Shown here: piece after piece, positions 33,926-42,315 of the stretch
Layout: each line of letters opens with the position of its first letter
Position numbering within the stretch: the stretch's first letter is position 1
Assembly (NCBI GenBank): GCA_944381635.1
Contig: CALWLY010000024.1
Coordinates: forward strand, 1-50,868
Direction: 5' to 3'
From: an uncultured Lachnospiraceae bacterium
GTDB lineage: Bacteria > Bacillota > Clostridia > Lachnospirales > Lachnospiraceae
DNA length: 50,868 nucleotides
Made by a program: the position numbers and the translations under genes
Notes under the pieces: model-generated
The model's database searches: none
Told to the model about the DNA's origin: nothing
Seen by the model: the letters and a program-made list of their open reading frames with translations, nothing else

Positions 33926-36004
33926 ATGATCAGGACAGACGGGGAAAAACTGATTCGTATGTATCAGGGGGAAACGATGCAGATCGAAGCCTGGGGAGAA
34001 AACAGCCTGCGGGTGCGGATCACAAGGCTGGAAGAGTTTGAGAAAGAAGACTGGGCGCTGCTTGCGCCTAAGCCGTGCCAGGTGCAGATCCTGACGGAGG
34101 GAAAAGACGGAACGGCCGAGACAGGGGTGCAGGCCAATACGGCACAGGCGGTATCGGACGATACGGCGGTTATGAAAAACGGAAAGCTGCAGGTGCGCAT
34201 CAAAGAAAACGGAAAGCTTGTCTTTACAAACAGCGAAGGGAAGGTGCTGCTTTCCGAGTATGATTTTCCCAATATTTTCGTGTCGGGGATCCGTTCCAGA
34301 CAGCTTCGCAGCCTGGATGGGGGAAATTTCCATGCTTCTTTGCTCTTTGACGCCCAGCCGGAGGAGAAGCTTTATGGAATGGGACAGTATCAGAACGGCC
34401 AGTTTAATGTGAAAGGCAGTTTTCTGGAGCTTGCGCAGCGCAATACCCAGATTACCATTCCTTTTGTCTATTCCAGCTTAGGCTACGGCTTTTTGTGGAA
34501 CAATCCGGCAGTGGGAAGGACAAGCTTCGGCAATAATATGACGGAATGGGAAGCTTATTGTACCAGACAGATGGACTTTTGGATTACGGCGGGGGACAGT
34601 CCGGCGGAGATTTTGTCCCGGTATTTGCAGGCAACCGGAATGCCGCCCATGATGCCGGAGTACGGCATGGGCTTCTGGCAGTGCAAGCTTCGTTATCAGA
34701 CCCAGGAAGAACTGCTTGGCGTGGCAAGGGAGTATCACAGAAGAGGGATCCCGTTAGCGGCCATTGTGATCGACTTTTTCCAATGGACGCTGGAGGGAAC
34801 CTGGGATTTTGATTCCCAATATTGGCCAGATCCGGAAGGCATGGTGCGGGAGTTAAAGGAGATGGGAATCCAGCTGATCGTCTCTGTCTGGCCGACTGTT
34901 TCGGTGTATGCGCCGCTTTACGGACAGATGAGAGACGACGGCATGCTGGTAAATACAGAAGGCGGCGTGAATATCAACATGCTTATGATCGACCCTACCT
35001 CCTTTGTGGATATGACTAATGAGAACGCCAGAGATTTTATGTGGCGGCAGATAAAGAAAAATTATGTGGACAAAGGTATCCGCTCTTTCTGGCTGGATGT
35101 GGCGGAGCCGGAATATTCGGGACACGACTATCATGCTTATCGTTACCGGAAAGGTTCCTCCATGGAAGTGGGAAACGTTTATCCTCTTCTCTATGCCAAA
35201 ATGGTATACGAGGGCATGGAAAAAGAAGGGGAGAAAGAGCAGGTAAGCCTGATCCGCTCCGCCTGGGCGGGAAGCCAGCGCTATGGAGCCCTTGCCTGGT
35301 CCGGAGATATCCGTTCGGATTTTGATACCATGAAAAAGCAGGTGGTGTGCGGTCTGCAGATGTCCATGTCGGGCATTCCCTGGTGGAATACGGACATCGG
35401 AGGATTTCACGCAGGAGACGTAAACGATCCGGAGTTTCGGGAGCTTTTGCTGCGCTGGTTTGCCTACGGCACGTTTTGTCCGGTCATGCGTCTGCACGGC
35501 AGCAGAATCCCGGGCAAACCCGCTATGAGTACCGAGGGCGGCGGACGGTGCGGCAGCGGCGCGGACAATGAAATCTGGTCTTACGGCGAAGAGAATTATG
35601 AGATCATGAAGTCTTACATAGAGATCCGGGAAAAACTCCGCCCCTACACAAGAAGGCTGATGGAAGAGGCTCACGAAAAGGGAGCTCCCGTGATCCGTCC
35701 ATTGTTTTATGAGTTTGCGCAGGATCTGACCGCCTGGGATATCAGCGACGAATATCTCTACGGCCCGGATCTTTTGATAGCGCCGGTAACGGAATACGGG
35801 AAACGCACCCGGGAAGTTTATCTGCCGGGAACCCCCAAAAAGGATATCTGGGTAAATGCCTGGAACAAAGAACGGTTTGAAGGCGGCCAGAGGATCGTGT
35901 GCCGGGCGCCTTTGGAGCAGATTCCGGTATTTGTAAGACAAGGAAAAGAAAGCCTTTTGAAGGTGTTTGAACAGGCGGCCGGGAAAGGAGTGCAGGATCT
36001 GTGA
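33926..36004 (+). CDS. GH31 alpha-xylosidase-like glycosidase
   Basis: A 692-residue cytoplasmic GH31 enzyme. The N-terminal beta-sandwich is followed by the TIM barrel with nucleophile D391 in FWLDVAEPEY and acid/base D461 in LAWSGDIRSDF. WWNTDIGGF and MRLHGSR are further family marks. The WLDxxEPE form resembles alpha-xylosidases more than starch-type alpha-glucosidases, but this is a guess from short motifs. The ATG at 33926 follows GAGGAG; the longer frame lies inside the upstream gene. The stop overlaps the GH43 GTG. It would remove alpha-xylose from xyloglucan-type fragments. Confidence 0.87.
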   Translation: MIRTDGEKLIRMYQGETMQIEAWGENSLRVRITRLEEFEKEDWALLAPKPCQVQILTEGKDGTAETGVQANTAQAVSDDTAVMKNGKLQVRIKENGKLVFTNSEGKVLLSEYDFPNIFVSGIRSRQLRSLDGGNFHASLLFDAQPEEKLYGMGQYQNGQFNVKGSFLELAQRNTQITIPFVYSSLGYGFLWNNPAVGRTSFGNNMTEWEAYCTRQMDFWITAGDSPAEILSRYLQATGMPPMMPEYGMGFWQCKLRYQTQEELLGVAREYHRRGIPLAAIVIDFFQWTLEGTWDFDSQYWPDPEGMVRELKEMGIQLIVSVWPTVSVYAPLYGQMRDDGMLVNTEGGVNINMLMIDPTSFVDMTNENARDFMWRQIKKNYVDKGIRSFWLDVAEPEYSGHDYHAYRYRKGSSMEVGNVYPLLYAKMVYEGMEKEGEKEQVSLIRSAWAGSQRYGALAWSGDIRSDFDTMKKQVVCGLQMSMSGIPWWNTDIGGFHAGDVNDPEFRELLLRWFAYGTFCPVMRLHGSRIPGKPAMSTEGGGRCGSGADNEIWSYGEENYEIMKSYIEIREKLRPYTRRLMEEAHEKGAPVIRPLFYEFAQDLTAWDISDEYLYGPDLLIAPVTEYGKRTREVYLPGTPKKDIWVNAWNKERFEGGQRIVCRAPLEQIPVFVRQGKESLLKVFEQAAGKGVQDL

Positions 36005-38049
36005 ATCCATTGATTTTCAGAAAAGGAGTGTGCGATCCCCATATTCACATTTTTGAGGGAAAAGCGTATCTGTACGCCACCCACGACGCGCCCGGCTATG
36101 AAAACGGATTTCACATGGACGACTGGCAGATCTGGTCTTCGGAAAACCTGATCGACTGGACGTTGGAAACTGTGGTGCATCCGGAGGATTTTTACTGCGG
36201 CGCCTTAAACCAGTGCTGGGCGGTGGATGCCGCCTACCGGGACGGCCATTATTATCTGTATTTTTCCACTGGAGACTGGGGCGTGGGCGTGGCGGTTTCC
36301 GACCATCCGGCGGGACCGTTCCGGGACGCTTTGGGAGGCCCCCTGGCGGATTATCGTTGTCATCCGCAGGGAGTGCCGAAATGGGATCCCTGCGTGTTTG
36401 TGGACGACGACGGGGAAGCATACCTGATCGTGGGAGAATGCAGAGTGGCAAAGCCCTGGGACTGCTATCTGATCGCAAGGCTGGAAAGCGACATGATCCA
36501 TCTGGCGGAACCCCTGAGAAGAATCGAATACTATAACAATCCCTGTCCGGAGGACAAACCTTCCGTGCATAAATACCGGGGCAGATATTATCTGACCCAC
36601 TCTTCCTATGTGGCGGTTTCAGATTCTGTATACGGCCCTTATGAGCATCTGGGAAACATGGACTGCAACATCGACCACGGCAGCTTTTTTACTTATCACA
36701 ACCAGACTTATTTTGCTTCCGGAGGTATGGACAATCCGGATATGTACCTGAGAGCTTCCTTCCTTACCCCCTGTCACTACCGGGAAAATGGAGAAATCGT
36801 AGTGGATCAGAAAGTGATGGGATACGGCTGCGGGCAGTATGACGCTGTCTGGGATAAGATACAGACATCCTGGTATTTTGACGCTTCCAGAGAGTGCAAG
36901 AAGGAGAAGGAAAAGGGAGAGTTTGTCACCGGACTTTTGAAGGGAGAATACCTTTTCTTCCCGGAAATTTCCAACGTGGAGGAAAACGCCTTGCTGTGCG
37001 TAAAAGGCAGAGCAGTTAAAAACGGAAGTCAGGAGACTTTTGCCCGCCTGATCATCCATGAAGATGCCGTGGACGGACCGGTTCTGGGAACGGTTCTTGT
37101 AGGAAGTGAAGATTCAATCTATGAGGGAAGACTTTGCTGCAGCGCCGGGAAAAAATCTTTGTATTTTGCGGCGGAAGAAGAGATGGAACTGGAAAACTTC
37201 CGATTTGAGAGCGGAAAAAGAAGAGACGTCATACAGCCGGTATTTTCCCTGGCGGGAAGAGGAGCCAGCATAAAATTTGACGAAAACGCCAGCTTCCATC
37301 AGGTTCTTCAAAATATGGAACTGAAAGCAGCCTTTATGGAAGGCTTTGTGGATGGAAGCGCAGGAGGCGAGGGAACTATTTGCGTGCCTTATTTCTGCAC
37401 GGGAGCCGATACCAGACTTGCTGTTTATGTAAATGAAGAATGTCAGGGTGAACTGTATTTTCCGGTGACAAAAGAAGCAGCTCTTGGAAAAAATCCTGCG
37501 GTGAGCAGAGCGCAGATTCGCTTAAAACCGGGACTTAACAAGATAAAAATTGCCTCTGACAAAGGATATCAGGATGGAAGACTGGCTGTGGAGCATATTC
37601 TGGTGGAAACCAAAGATTCTGTCAGCAGGGTGTATGCGGCAGCAGACGGAGCCCTGGAACCCAAAGGAAACGGAAAATGGGATGGCCTTCCCCAGAGAGA
37701 AGTGGTTCTGGGAGCTTACAGCGGAAGGATGGTAAAATATCTGGACGATGTGGGAGATGAACTTACATTTTCTGCAGCGATACCGGGCGAAGGTGGAAAA
37801 TTTTCGCTGAAAATCCACTATTGCCGCGGAGAAAACGGCGATTCTGCTTTTGAAATCCTTGTAAACGGACAGAAGCAGGGACAAATCTCCATGCCGTCAA
37901 CCGGTGGTTTTACTGTAGAAAATATGAGAAAGCAAGAAGCAGTGATAGACTTGGAATCTGGGGAAAATAAGGTATCTTTCAGAAAATGCGGACAAAAAGA
38001 CGAGGGTGTTTTTGTAGACGCCTTTGAGATCAGTCCTCTTAAATGGTAG
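36001..38049 (+). CDS. GH43-like glycosidase with C-terminal carbohydrate-binding domain
   Basis: A 682-residue protein starting with GTG that overlaps the GH31 stop by 4 bases; AAGGAG lies just upstream. Residues 1-300 form a five-bladed propeller: CDPHIHIFEGKAYLYATHD gives the base Asp, WDPCVFVDDDGEAYLIVGE the middle Asp, and the Glu region is near PCPEDKPSVHKY. From about 430 to the end, one or two beta-sandwich modules of the CBM6/CBM35 style can be seen (KIHYCRGENGDSAFEILVNG). No signal peptide. GH43 members cleave arabinofuranose, xylose or galactose; which one cannot be told here. Confidence 0.82.
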   Translation: MNPLIFRKGVCDPHIHIFEGKAYLYATHDAPGYENGFHMDDWQIWSSENLIDWTLETVVHPEDFYCGALNQCWAVDAAYRDGHYYLYFSTGDWGVGVAVSDHPAGPFRDALGGPLADYRCHPQGVPKWDPCVFVDDDGEAYLIVGECRVAKPWDCYLIARLESDMIHLAEPLRRIEYYNNPCPEDKPSVHKYRGRYYLTHSSYVAVSDSVYGPYEHLGNMDCNIDHGSFFTYHNQTYFASGGMDNPDMYLRASFLTPCHYRENGEIVVDQKVMGYGCGQYDAVWDKIQTSWYFDASRECKKEKEKGEFVTGLLKGEYLFFPEISNVEENALLCVKGRAVKNGSQETFARLIIHEDAVDGPVLGTVLVGSEDSIYEGRLCCSAGKKSLYFAAEEEMELENFRFESGKRRDVIQPVFSLAGRGASIKFDENASFHQVLQNMELKAAFMEGFVDGSAGGEGTICVPYFCTGADTRLAVYVNEECQGELYFPVTKEAALGKNPAVSRAQIRLKPGLNKIKIASDKGYQDGRLAVEHILVETKDSVSRVYAAADGALEPKGNGKWDGLPQREVVLGAYSGRMVKYLDDVGDELTFSAAIPGEGGKFSLKIHYCRGENGDSAFEILVNGQKQGQISMPSTGGFTVENMRKQEAVIDLESGENKVSFRKCGQKDEGVFVDAFEISPLKW

Positions 38050-38125
38050 GAAAAATGTGTATTTTCATGCGGGTTTTTGTAGGAAAAATGTGTTTTTTTG
38101 AAGCGAAAAAGCCAGAAAAATGTGT
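38049..38125 (+). repeat. Three direct repeats AAAAATGTGT ahead of the fifth methyltransferase
   Basis: The decamer, in the setting G-AAAAATGTGT, begins its 12-base unit at 38049, 38082 and 38114, periods of 33 and 32 bases, about three helical turns. All three lie within 140 bases of the next start codon and on the same face of the helix. The arrangement suggests cooperative binding of a regulator. Confidence 0.6.
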
Positions 38126-38185
38126 TATACCACTGTATCTGGCCCGTAAGACGAGAGAACTTTTATAGATTCAGGAGGTATGACT

Positions 38186-39424
38186 ATGAATAACATCCAG
38201 AAAGATATTCAGATTTTGAGACAGCTGGCTGCAGAGTATTTTCAGGCCAGTCAATCTGAGGAAAATGACCGCAGAAGGGTACTGCATCGGGCTGTAAATG
38301 ATTTGCAGATGATCCGTCCGGTTGTCCTGATTGAAGAAATCCCGTTCCATGAATTGAATGTGGATGGTTTTCTGACTTTGCAATGTGAAGATAAAGATTT
38401 CCGGGAGGCGGAGGATTTTCTGCGCAAAAAACTCTTTCATTGGAAATATTTCCCGGCAGATATGATTCTGACGCCTTATTTTCCGGTATATAAAAAATTT
38501 ACCAGTACCGGAATCGGAGTGTCGGTTCAGGAAGATACCCTTGCCGTTGACAAGGACAACCCGATCATCTCTCATGAATATGAAGATCAGCTAGCCACAG
38601 AAGAAGATTTGCAGAAACTCCATACGCCTGTGCTTTCCTATGACAGGGAAGGAACCATGGCTTACTATTGCAAAATTGCGGACGCCATCGGAGACGTGCT
38701 GCCGGTAAAAGTGACGGGACATAATTCTTACATTACGATGTGGGACAAAATCTCTGAGCTTCGGGGCGTGATGCCTCTTTTGATCGATCTGGCAGAGCGT
38801 CCGGAATTCAGTCACGCCATGGTAGAAAAATTTGCAGAAATTGAGATAAGCATTTCAGAACAGATGGAAGCGCTGGGGCTTTACGAGGCAGATCCTATTG
38901 ATATACATTGTACTTCTGCGTTAAACAGTACTCTGCCCGGAAAAGTGGACGGCGGACCGGTAAAACGCAGTCAGGTATGGGGAAGGGGACTGGCTCAGAT
39001 TCTTGCCTCTGTTTCCAAAGATATGCACGAGGAATTTGACATTGAATACATGAAAAAGATTATGGAACCTTTCGGATTGGTTTACTATGGATGCTGTGAG
39101 CCTCTTGACCGGAAGATCGATATTGTGGAAAAACTGCCGCATCTGAGGAAAATCGGCGTCACTCCCTGGGCAGATGTGGATGTGGCGACGGAAGCCATCG
39201 GGAAAAAATATGTGGTGGCCAATAAGCCTAATCCGGCCTCCGTGGCAGTGGGCACTCTGGACGAGGATGCTTTGCGCAAAGAGCTTTCCCGAACGATTGC
39301 GGCTTGTAAGCGCAACGGATGCAGCTGCGACATTGTTTTAAAGGATATCAGCACGGCGGGACATCGGCTGGAAAATCTGGTTCGTTGGGAACAGATTGCC
39401 ATGGAACTGGTGAAAGCGTGGTAA
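38186..39424 (+). CDS. UroD-superfamily methyltransferase-like protein, long form
   Basis: A 412-residue protein, longer than the other four family members in the window and only weakly like them. The recognisable part is the barrel half with YYGCCEPLDRKIDIVEKLPHL (300-320), where C303, C304 and E305 may hold a metal. H-x-C is not in its usual place; IDIHCTS (238-244) is an alternative. I start it at 38186, 7 bases after AGGAGG, because the ATG at 38180 is too close to the ribosome site. It appears to be transcribed alone behind the triple repeat. Likely a methyltransferase for another methylated compound, or the unloading partner. Confidence 0.72.
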   Translation: MNNIQKDIQILRQLAAEYFQASQSEENDRRRVLHRAVNDLQMIRPVVLIEEIPFHELNVDGFLTLQCEDKDFREAEDFLRKKLFHWKYFPADMILTPYFPVYKKFTSTGIGVSVQEDTLAVDKDNPIISHEYEDQLATEEDLQKLHTPVLSYDREGTMAYYCKIADAIGDVLPVKVTGHNSYITMWDKISELRGVMPLLIDLAERPEFSHAMVEKFAEIEISISEQMEALGLYEADPIDIHCTSALNSTLPGKVDGGPVKRSQVWGRGLAQILASVSKDMHEEFDIEYMKKIMEPFGLVYYGCCEPLDRKIDIVEKLPHLRKIGVTPWADVDVATEAIGKKYVVANKPNPASVAVGTLDEDALRKELSRTIAACKRNGCSCDIVLKDISTAGHRLENLVRWEQIAMELVKAW

Positions 39425-39442
39425 AGTTGAGAGCAGGCAGGA

Positions 39443-40318
39443 CTATGACACAGACGTGGGAGAAGCGTTTGCGGACCGGTACTGTCTGGGAGTCATGCCC
39501 TTGTATTTTTTGAACACCTTCACAAAATAGCTGCTGTCATTAAAGCCGCAGCGGTAGGCGGCTTCTGTGACGGTGAGGGAGGATGAGGAAAGAAAATCAC
39601 AGGCTCTCTCAATGCGGTAGTAATTCAGATAATCCATAGGGGTGCGATGAAAGAAGGCGTGAAAAAAGCGACAGAAATAGCGCGGCGTCATTCCTGCCAG
39701 TTTAGCCAGCGCATCAAGAGTCACAGGCTTCATATAGGACTGGTCAATGTATTCTAAAACCGGTTTTAATACCTGTATTTTTTCGGTGTCCGGGCTGGTA
39801 TTTTCTGTAAATACTTCATACAGATGAAAATGGTAAATAACGCCAAATAGTTCAAACAGGGAACCCAGGAGGAACAGTTCACTTCCGGGTTCCTCTTTTT
39901 TTCGTGCAAAATCAAAGAGACGCCGGACGGCCTTGCGGAAAGGAAGGCAGTCCGGAGAAAGAGCCGGATTGATCCGGATATTCTGACCGGTGAGCAGGCG
40001 GATATAGCGGCGGCAGCTGTCGGTGTGCATCAAGAGAGCCAGAGGGTCAAAGACAATGCACTCGTAGATACAGTCGCAGGGGATTCCCCCGTGGAGCGCG
40101 CTCTGGTTGACAAAGAGGATATCTCCCTGTCTGGCGTTTATGCGTTTGCCGTTTATATAAAAGTCAAAGCTTCCTTTCAAGATTCGTATGATTTCCAGTT
40201 CTTTGTGCCAGTGAAAGGGCATTTCGTAGCGGGGATGGCTTTCGTCCACATGATAAAAAGCCAGCGGAAAATCCGGCGTTCCATGTATTTTTTCTTCTCT
40301 GAAATTTAAATAGTGCAC
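39443..40318 (-). CDS. AraC regulator with cupin sensor, divergent from the fucose operon
   Basis: A 291-residue regulator starting with GTG (GGAGGG ahead). The N-terminal cupin sugar pocket includes FHWHKELEIIRILKGSF and GDILFVNQSALHGG. The C-terminal 100 residues are the double helix-turn-helix (LDALAKLAGMTPRYFCRFFH and RCGFNDSSYFVKVFKKYKG). It reads toward the methyltransferase gene and away from the fucI gene, so it most likely senses fucose or a related sugar and controls the fuc operon. Only 18 bases separate it from the convergent gene and I see no terminator there. Confidence 0.9.
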   Translation of the reverse strand: MHYLNFREEKIHGTPDFPLAFYHVDESHPRYEMPFHWHKELEIIRILKGSFDFYINGKRINARQGDILFVNQSALHGGIPCDCIYECIVFDPLALLMHTDSCRRYIRLLTGQNIRINPALSPDCLPFRKAVRRLFDFARKKEEPGSELFLLGSLFELFGVIYHFHLYEVFTENTSPDTEKIQVLKPVLEYIDQSYMKPVTLDALAKLAGMTPRYFCRFFHAFFHRTPMDYLNYYRIERACDFLSSSSLTVTEAAYRCGFNDSSYFVKVFKKYKGMTPRQYRSANASPTSVS

Positions 40319-40347
40319 AGAAAAATCCCTCCCCGCATTAAAGAGTT

Positions 40348-40416
40348 GGTAAAAGTGAATATTTTACCTTTTTATACCAGTATAACACCTGAATTTCCCG
40401 AGGAAAACAGGTAAAA
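40348..40416. promoter_or_regulatory. GGTAAAA palindrome and extra half-site in the araC-fucI intergenic region
   Basis: GGTAAAA (40348-40354) and TTTTACC (40362-40368) form a perfect 7-7-7 palindrome; a third GGTAAAA lies at 40410-40416. TATAAC at 40381 may be the -10 of the fuc operon and TATACT on the opposite strand (40379-40384) that of the regulator. No clear -35 exists for either. Confidence 0.5.
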
Positions 40417-40449
40417 TTAAAAAAAGTTACCAAAAAGGAGGAAAAACTT

Positions 40450-42243
40450 ATGGCAGAAAACAGAATGATTGGGGATTATCCGGTAATTGGTATCCGTCCT
40501 ACGATTGACGGAAGAAGGGGCTATCTGAAAGTAAGAGAGTCTCTGGAAGAACAGACCATGGGAATGGCAAAGGCAGCAGCAGCGCTGTTTACCGAAAACC
40601 TTCGCTATTCCAATGGCGAACCTGTGAAGGTAGTGATTGCAGATACAACGATCGGACGTGTAGGAGAGGCAGCTGCCTGCGCGGATAAATTCCGGAAAGA
40701 AGGGGTGGATATCACTTTGACAGTTACCCCTTGCTGGTGCTACGGAGCGGAAACTATGGACATGGACCCTATGACGATCAAAGGTGTATGGGGATTTAAC
40801 GGAACAGAAAGACCCGGCGCCGTATATCTGGCATCCGTACTGGCAACTCATGCACAGAAAGGACTTCCGGCTTTCGGAATCTATGGACATGATGTGCAGG
40901 AGGCAGATGATCGGGAGATTCCGGAAGATGTAAAAGAAAAACTGCTTCGATTCGGAAGAGCTGCGGTTGCAGTAGCTACTATGAGAGGAAAATCCTATCT
41001 GCAGATCGGTTCCATCTGTATGGGAATCGGCGGTTCCATCATTGACCCGGCTTTCATTCAGGAATATCTGGGAATGCGTGTGGAATCTGTAGATGAAGTG
41101 GAAATCATCCGCCGTATGAGTGAAGAAATCTATGACAAGGCAGAATACGAAAAAGGACTTGCCTGGGTAAAAGCAAACTGCAAAGAAGGTTTCGACAAGA
41201 ATCCGGAACAGGTACAGAAGACAAAAGAAGAGAAAGAAAAAGACTGGGAATTCCTTGTTAAGATGATGTGCATCATCAAAGATTTGATGAACGGAAATAA
41301 AAATCTGCCGGAAGGCCGGGAAGAAGAAATGGTAGGACACAATGCCATTGCAGCCGGTTTCCAGGGACAGCGCCAGTGGACAGACTTTTATCCCAACTGC
41401 GATTTCCCGGAGGCTATGTTAAATACATCCTTTGACTGGAACGGAGCAAGAGAACCCTATATTCTGGCAACCGAGAACGACGTGTTAAACGGCCTTGGCA
41501 TGCTGTTTATGAAACTTTTGACAAACCGTGCACAGATTTTTGCGGATGTTCGTACTTACTGGAGCCCGGAAGCAGTAAAGAAAGCAACCGGCTATGAGCT
41601 GGAAGGTGTTGCCAAAGAGGCAGGCGGCTTCATTCACCTGATCAACTCCGGCGCAGCATGTCTGGATGCCAACGGACAGGCAAAAGATGAAAACGGAAAT
41701 AATGTGATGAAACCCTGGTACGAAGTGACAGAGGAAGACCAGAAGGCGATTATGGAAGCTACCACCTGGAACGAAGCGGACTTCGGCTATTTCCGCGGCG
41801 GCGGATTTTCCTCCCGTTTCCTGACAGAAGCTGAAATGCCTGTTACTATGATCCGTCTGAATCTTGTTAAAGGATTAGGACCGGTAGTACAGATTGCAGA
41901 AGGATGGACTGTAAAACTTCCCGCTGAAGTTTCCGATAAACTGTGGAAGAGAACCGACTATACATGGCCCTGCACCTGGTTCGCACCCAGAACCACCGGA
42001 AAAGGTGCTTTTGCAACGGCTTATGATGTGATGAACAACTGGGGAGCTAACCACGGGGCTATCAGCTATGGACATATTGGCGCAGACCTGATCACCATGT
42101 GCTCCATGCTGCGTATCCCGGTTTCCATGCACAACGTAGACGAAGACAAGATTTTCCGCCCGGCAGCATGGAATGCCTTTGGTATGGATAAAGAGGGACA
42201 GGACTTCCGCGCATGTGCAGCCTTCGGTCCTATGTATCGCTGA
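40450..42243 (+). CDS. fucI: L-fucose isomerase
   Basis: A 597-residue cytoplasmic enzyme converting L-fucose to L-fuculose, Mn-dependent. Length and sequence follow the FucI family along the whole chain: [28 protein letters not shown]-type N-terminus, [15 protein letters not shown], and the metal and catalytic positions E342 (TEND), D366 (FADVRTYW) and H535 (WGANHG), which align with Glu337, Asp361 and His528 of the E. coli enzyme. AAGGAGG precedes the ATG. It opens the fuc operon behind the GGTAAAA operator region. Confidence 0.95.
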   Translation: MAENRMIGDYPVIGIRPTIDGRRGYLKVRESLEEQTMGMAKAAAALFTENLRYSNGEPVKVVIADTTIGRVGEAAACADKFRKEGVDITLTVTPCWCYGAETMDMDPMTIKGVWGFNGTERPGAVYLASVLATHAQKGLPAFGIYGHDVQEADDREIPEDVKEKLLRFGRAAVAVATMRGKSYLQIGSICMGIGGSIIDPAFIQEYLGMRVESVDEVEIIRRMSEEIYDKAEYEKGLAWVKANCKEGFDKNPEQVQKTKEEKEKDWEFLVKMMCIIKDLMNGNKNLPEGREEEMVGHNAIAAGFQGQRQWTDFYPNCDFPEAMLNTSFDWNGAREPYILATENDVLNGLGMLFMKLLTNRAQIFADVRTYWSPEAVKKATGYELEGVAKEAGGFIHLINSGAACLDANGQAKDENGNNVMKPWYEVTEEDQKAIMEATTWNEADFGYFRGGGFSSRFLTEAEMPVTMIRLNLVKGLGPVVQIAEGWTVKLPAEVSDKLWKRTDYTWPCTWFAPRTTGKGAFATAYDVMNNWGANHGAISYGHIGADLITMCSMLRIPVSMHNVDEDKIFRPAAWNAFGMDKEGQDFRACAAFGPMYR

Positions 42244-42253
42244 TGATGAACGA

Positions 42254-42285
42254 TGCGGGTGGGCGGCTGTGAAGCCGTCCCCGCA
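42254..42285 (+). other. GC-rich intercistronic hairpin between fucI and the kinase gene
   Basis: TGCGGG.GGGCGGCT pairs with AGCCGTCC.CCGCA around a GTGA loop, with two single-base bulges. No T-run follows, so it is not a terminator; it may protect the upstream RNA or lower kinase expression. Confidence 0.45.
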
Positions 42286-42315
42286 CCGGGATTTATAAAA
42301 AGATTGGAGGTAATT

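Noticed and set aside
34853-36010. Long minus-strand ORF across the GH31 gene
   Set aside because: It lies fully antisense to a clear GH31 enzyme, has no ribosome site and an irregular composition. Similar shadows at 22636-23478, 26204-27010, 45790-46671 and 30633-31457 were dropped for the same reason.
10530-39424. Annotation of the UroD-type genes as heme-pathway uroporphyrinogen decarboxylases (hemE)
   Set aside because: Five divergent copies next to a B12 carrier and activator, with HSC-type metal motifs and no other heme genes, fit corrinoid methyltransferases better.
42254-42285. GC-rich hairpin as a terminator inside the fuc operon
   Set aside because: No T-run follows it and the kinase gene with a good ribosome site comes directly after.
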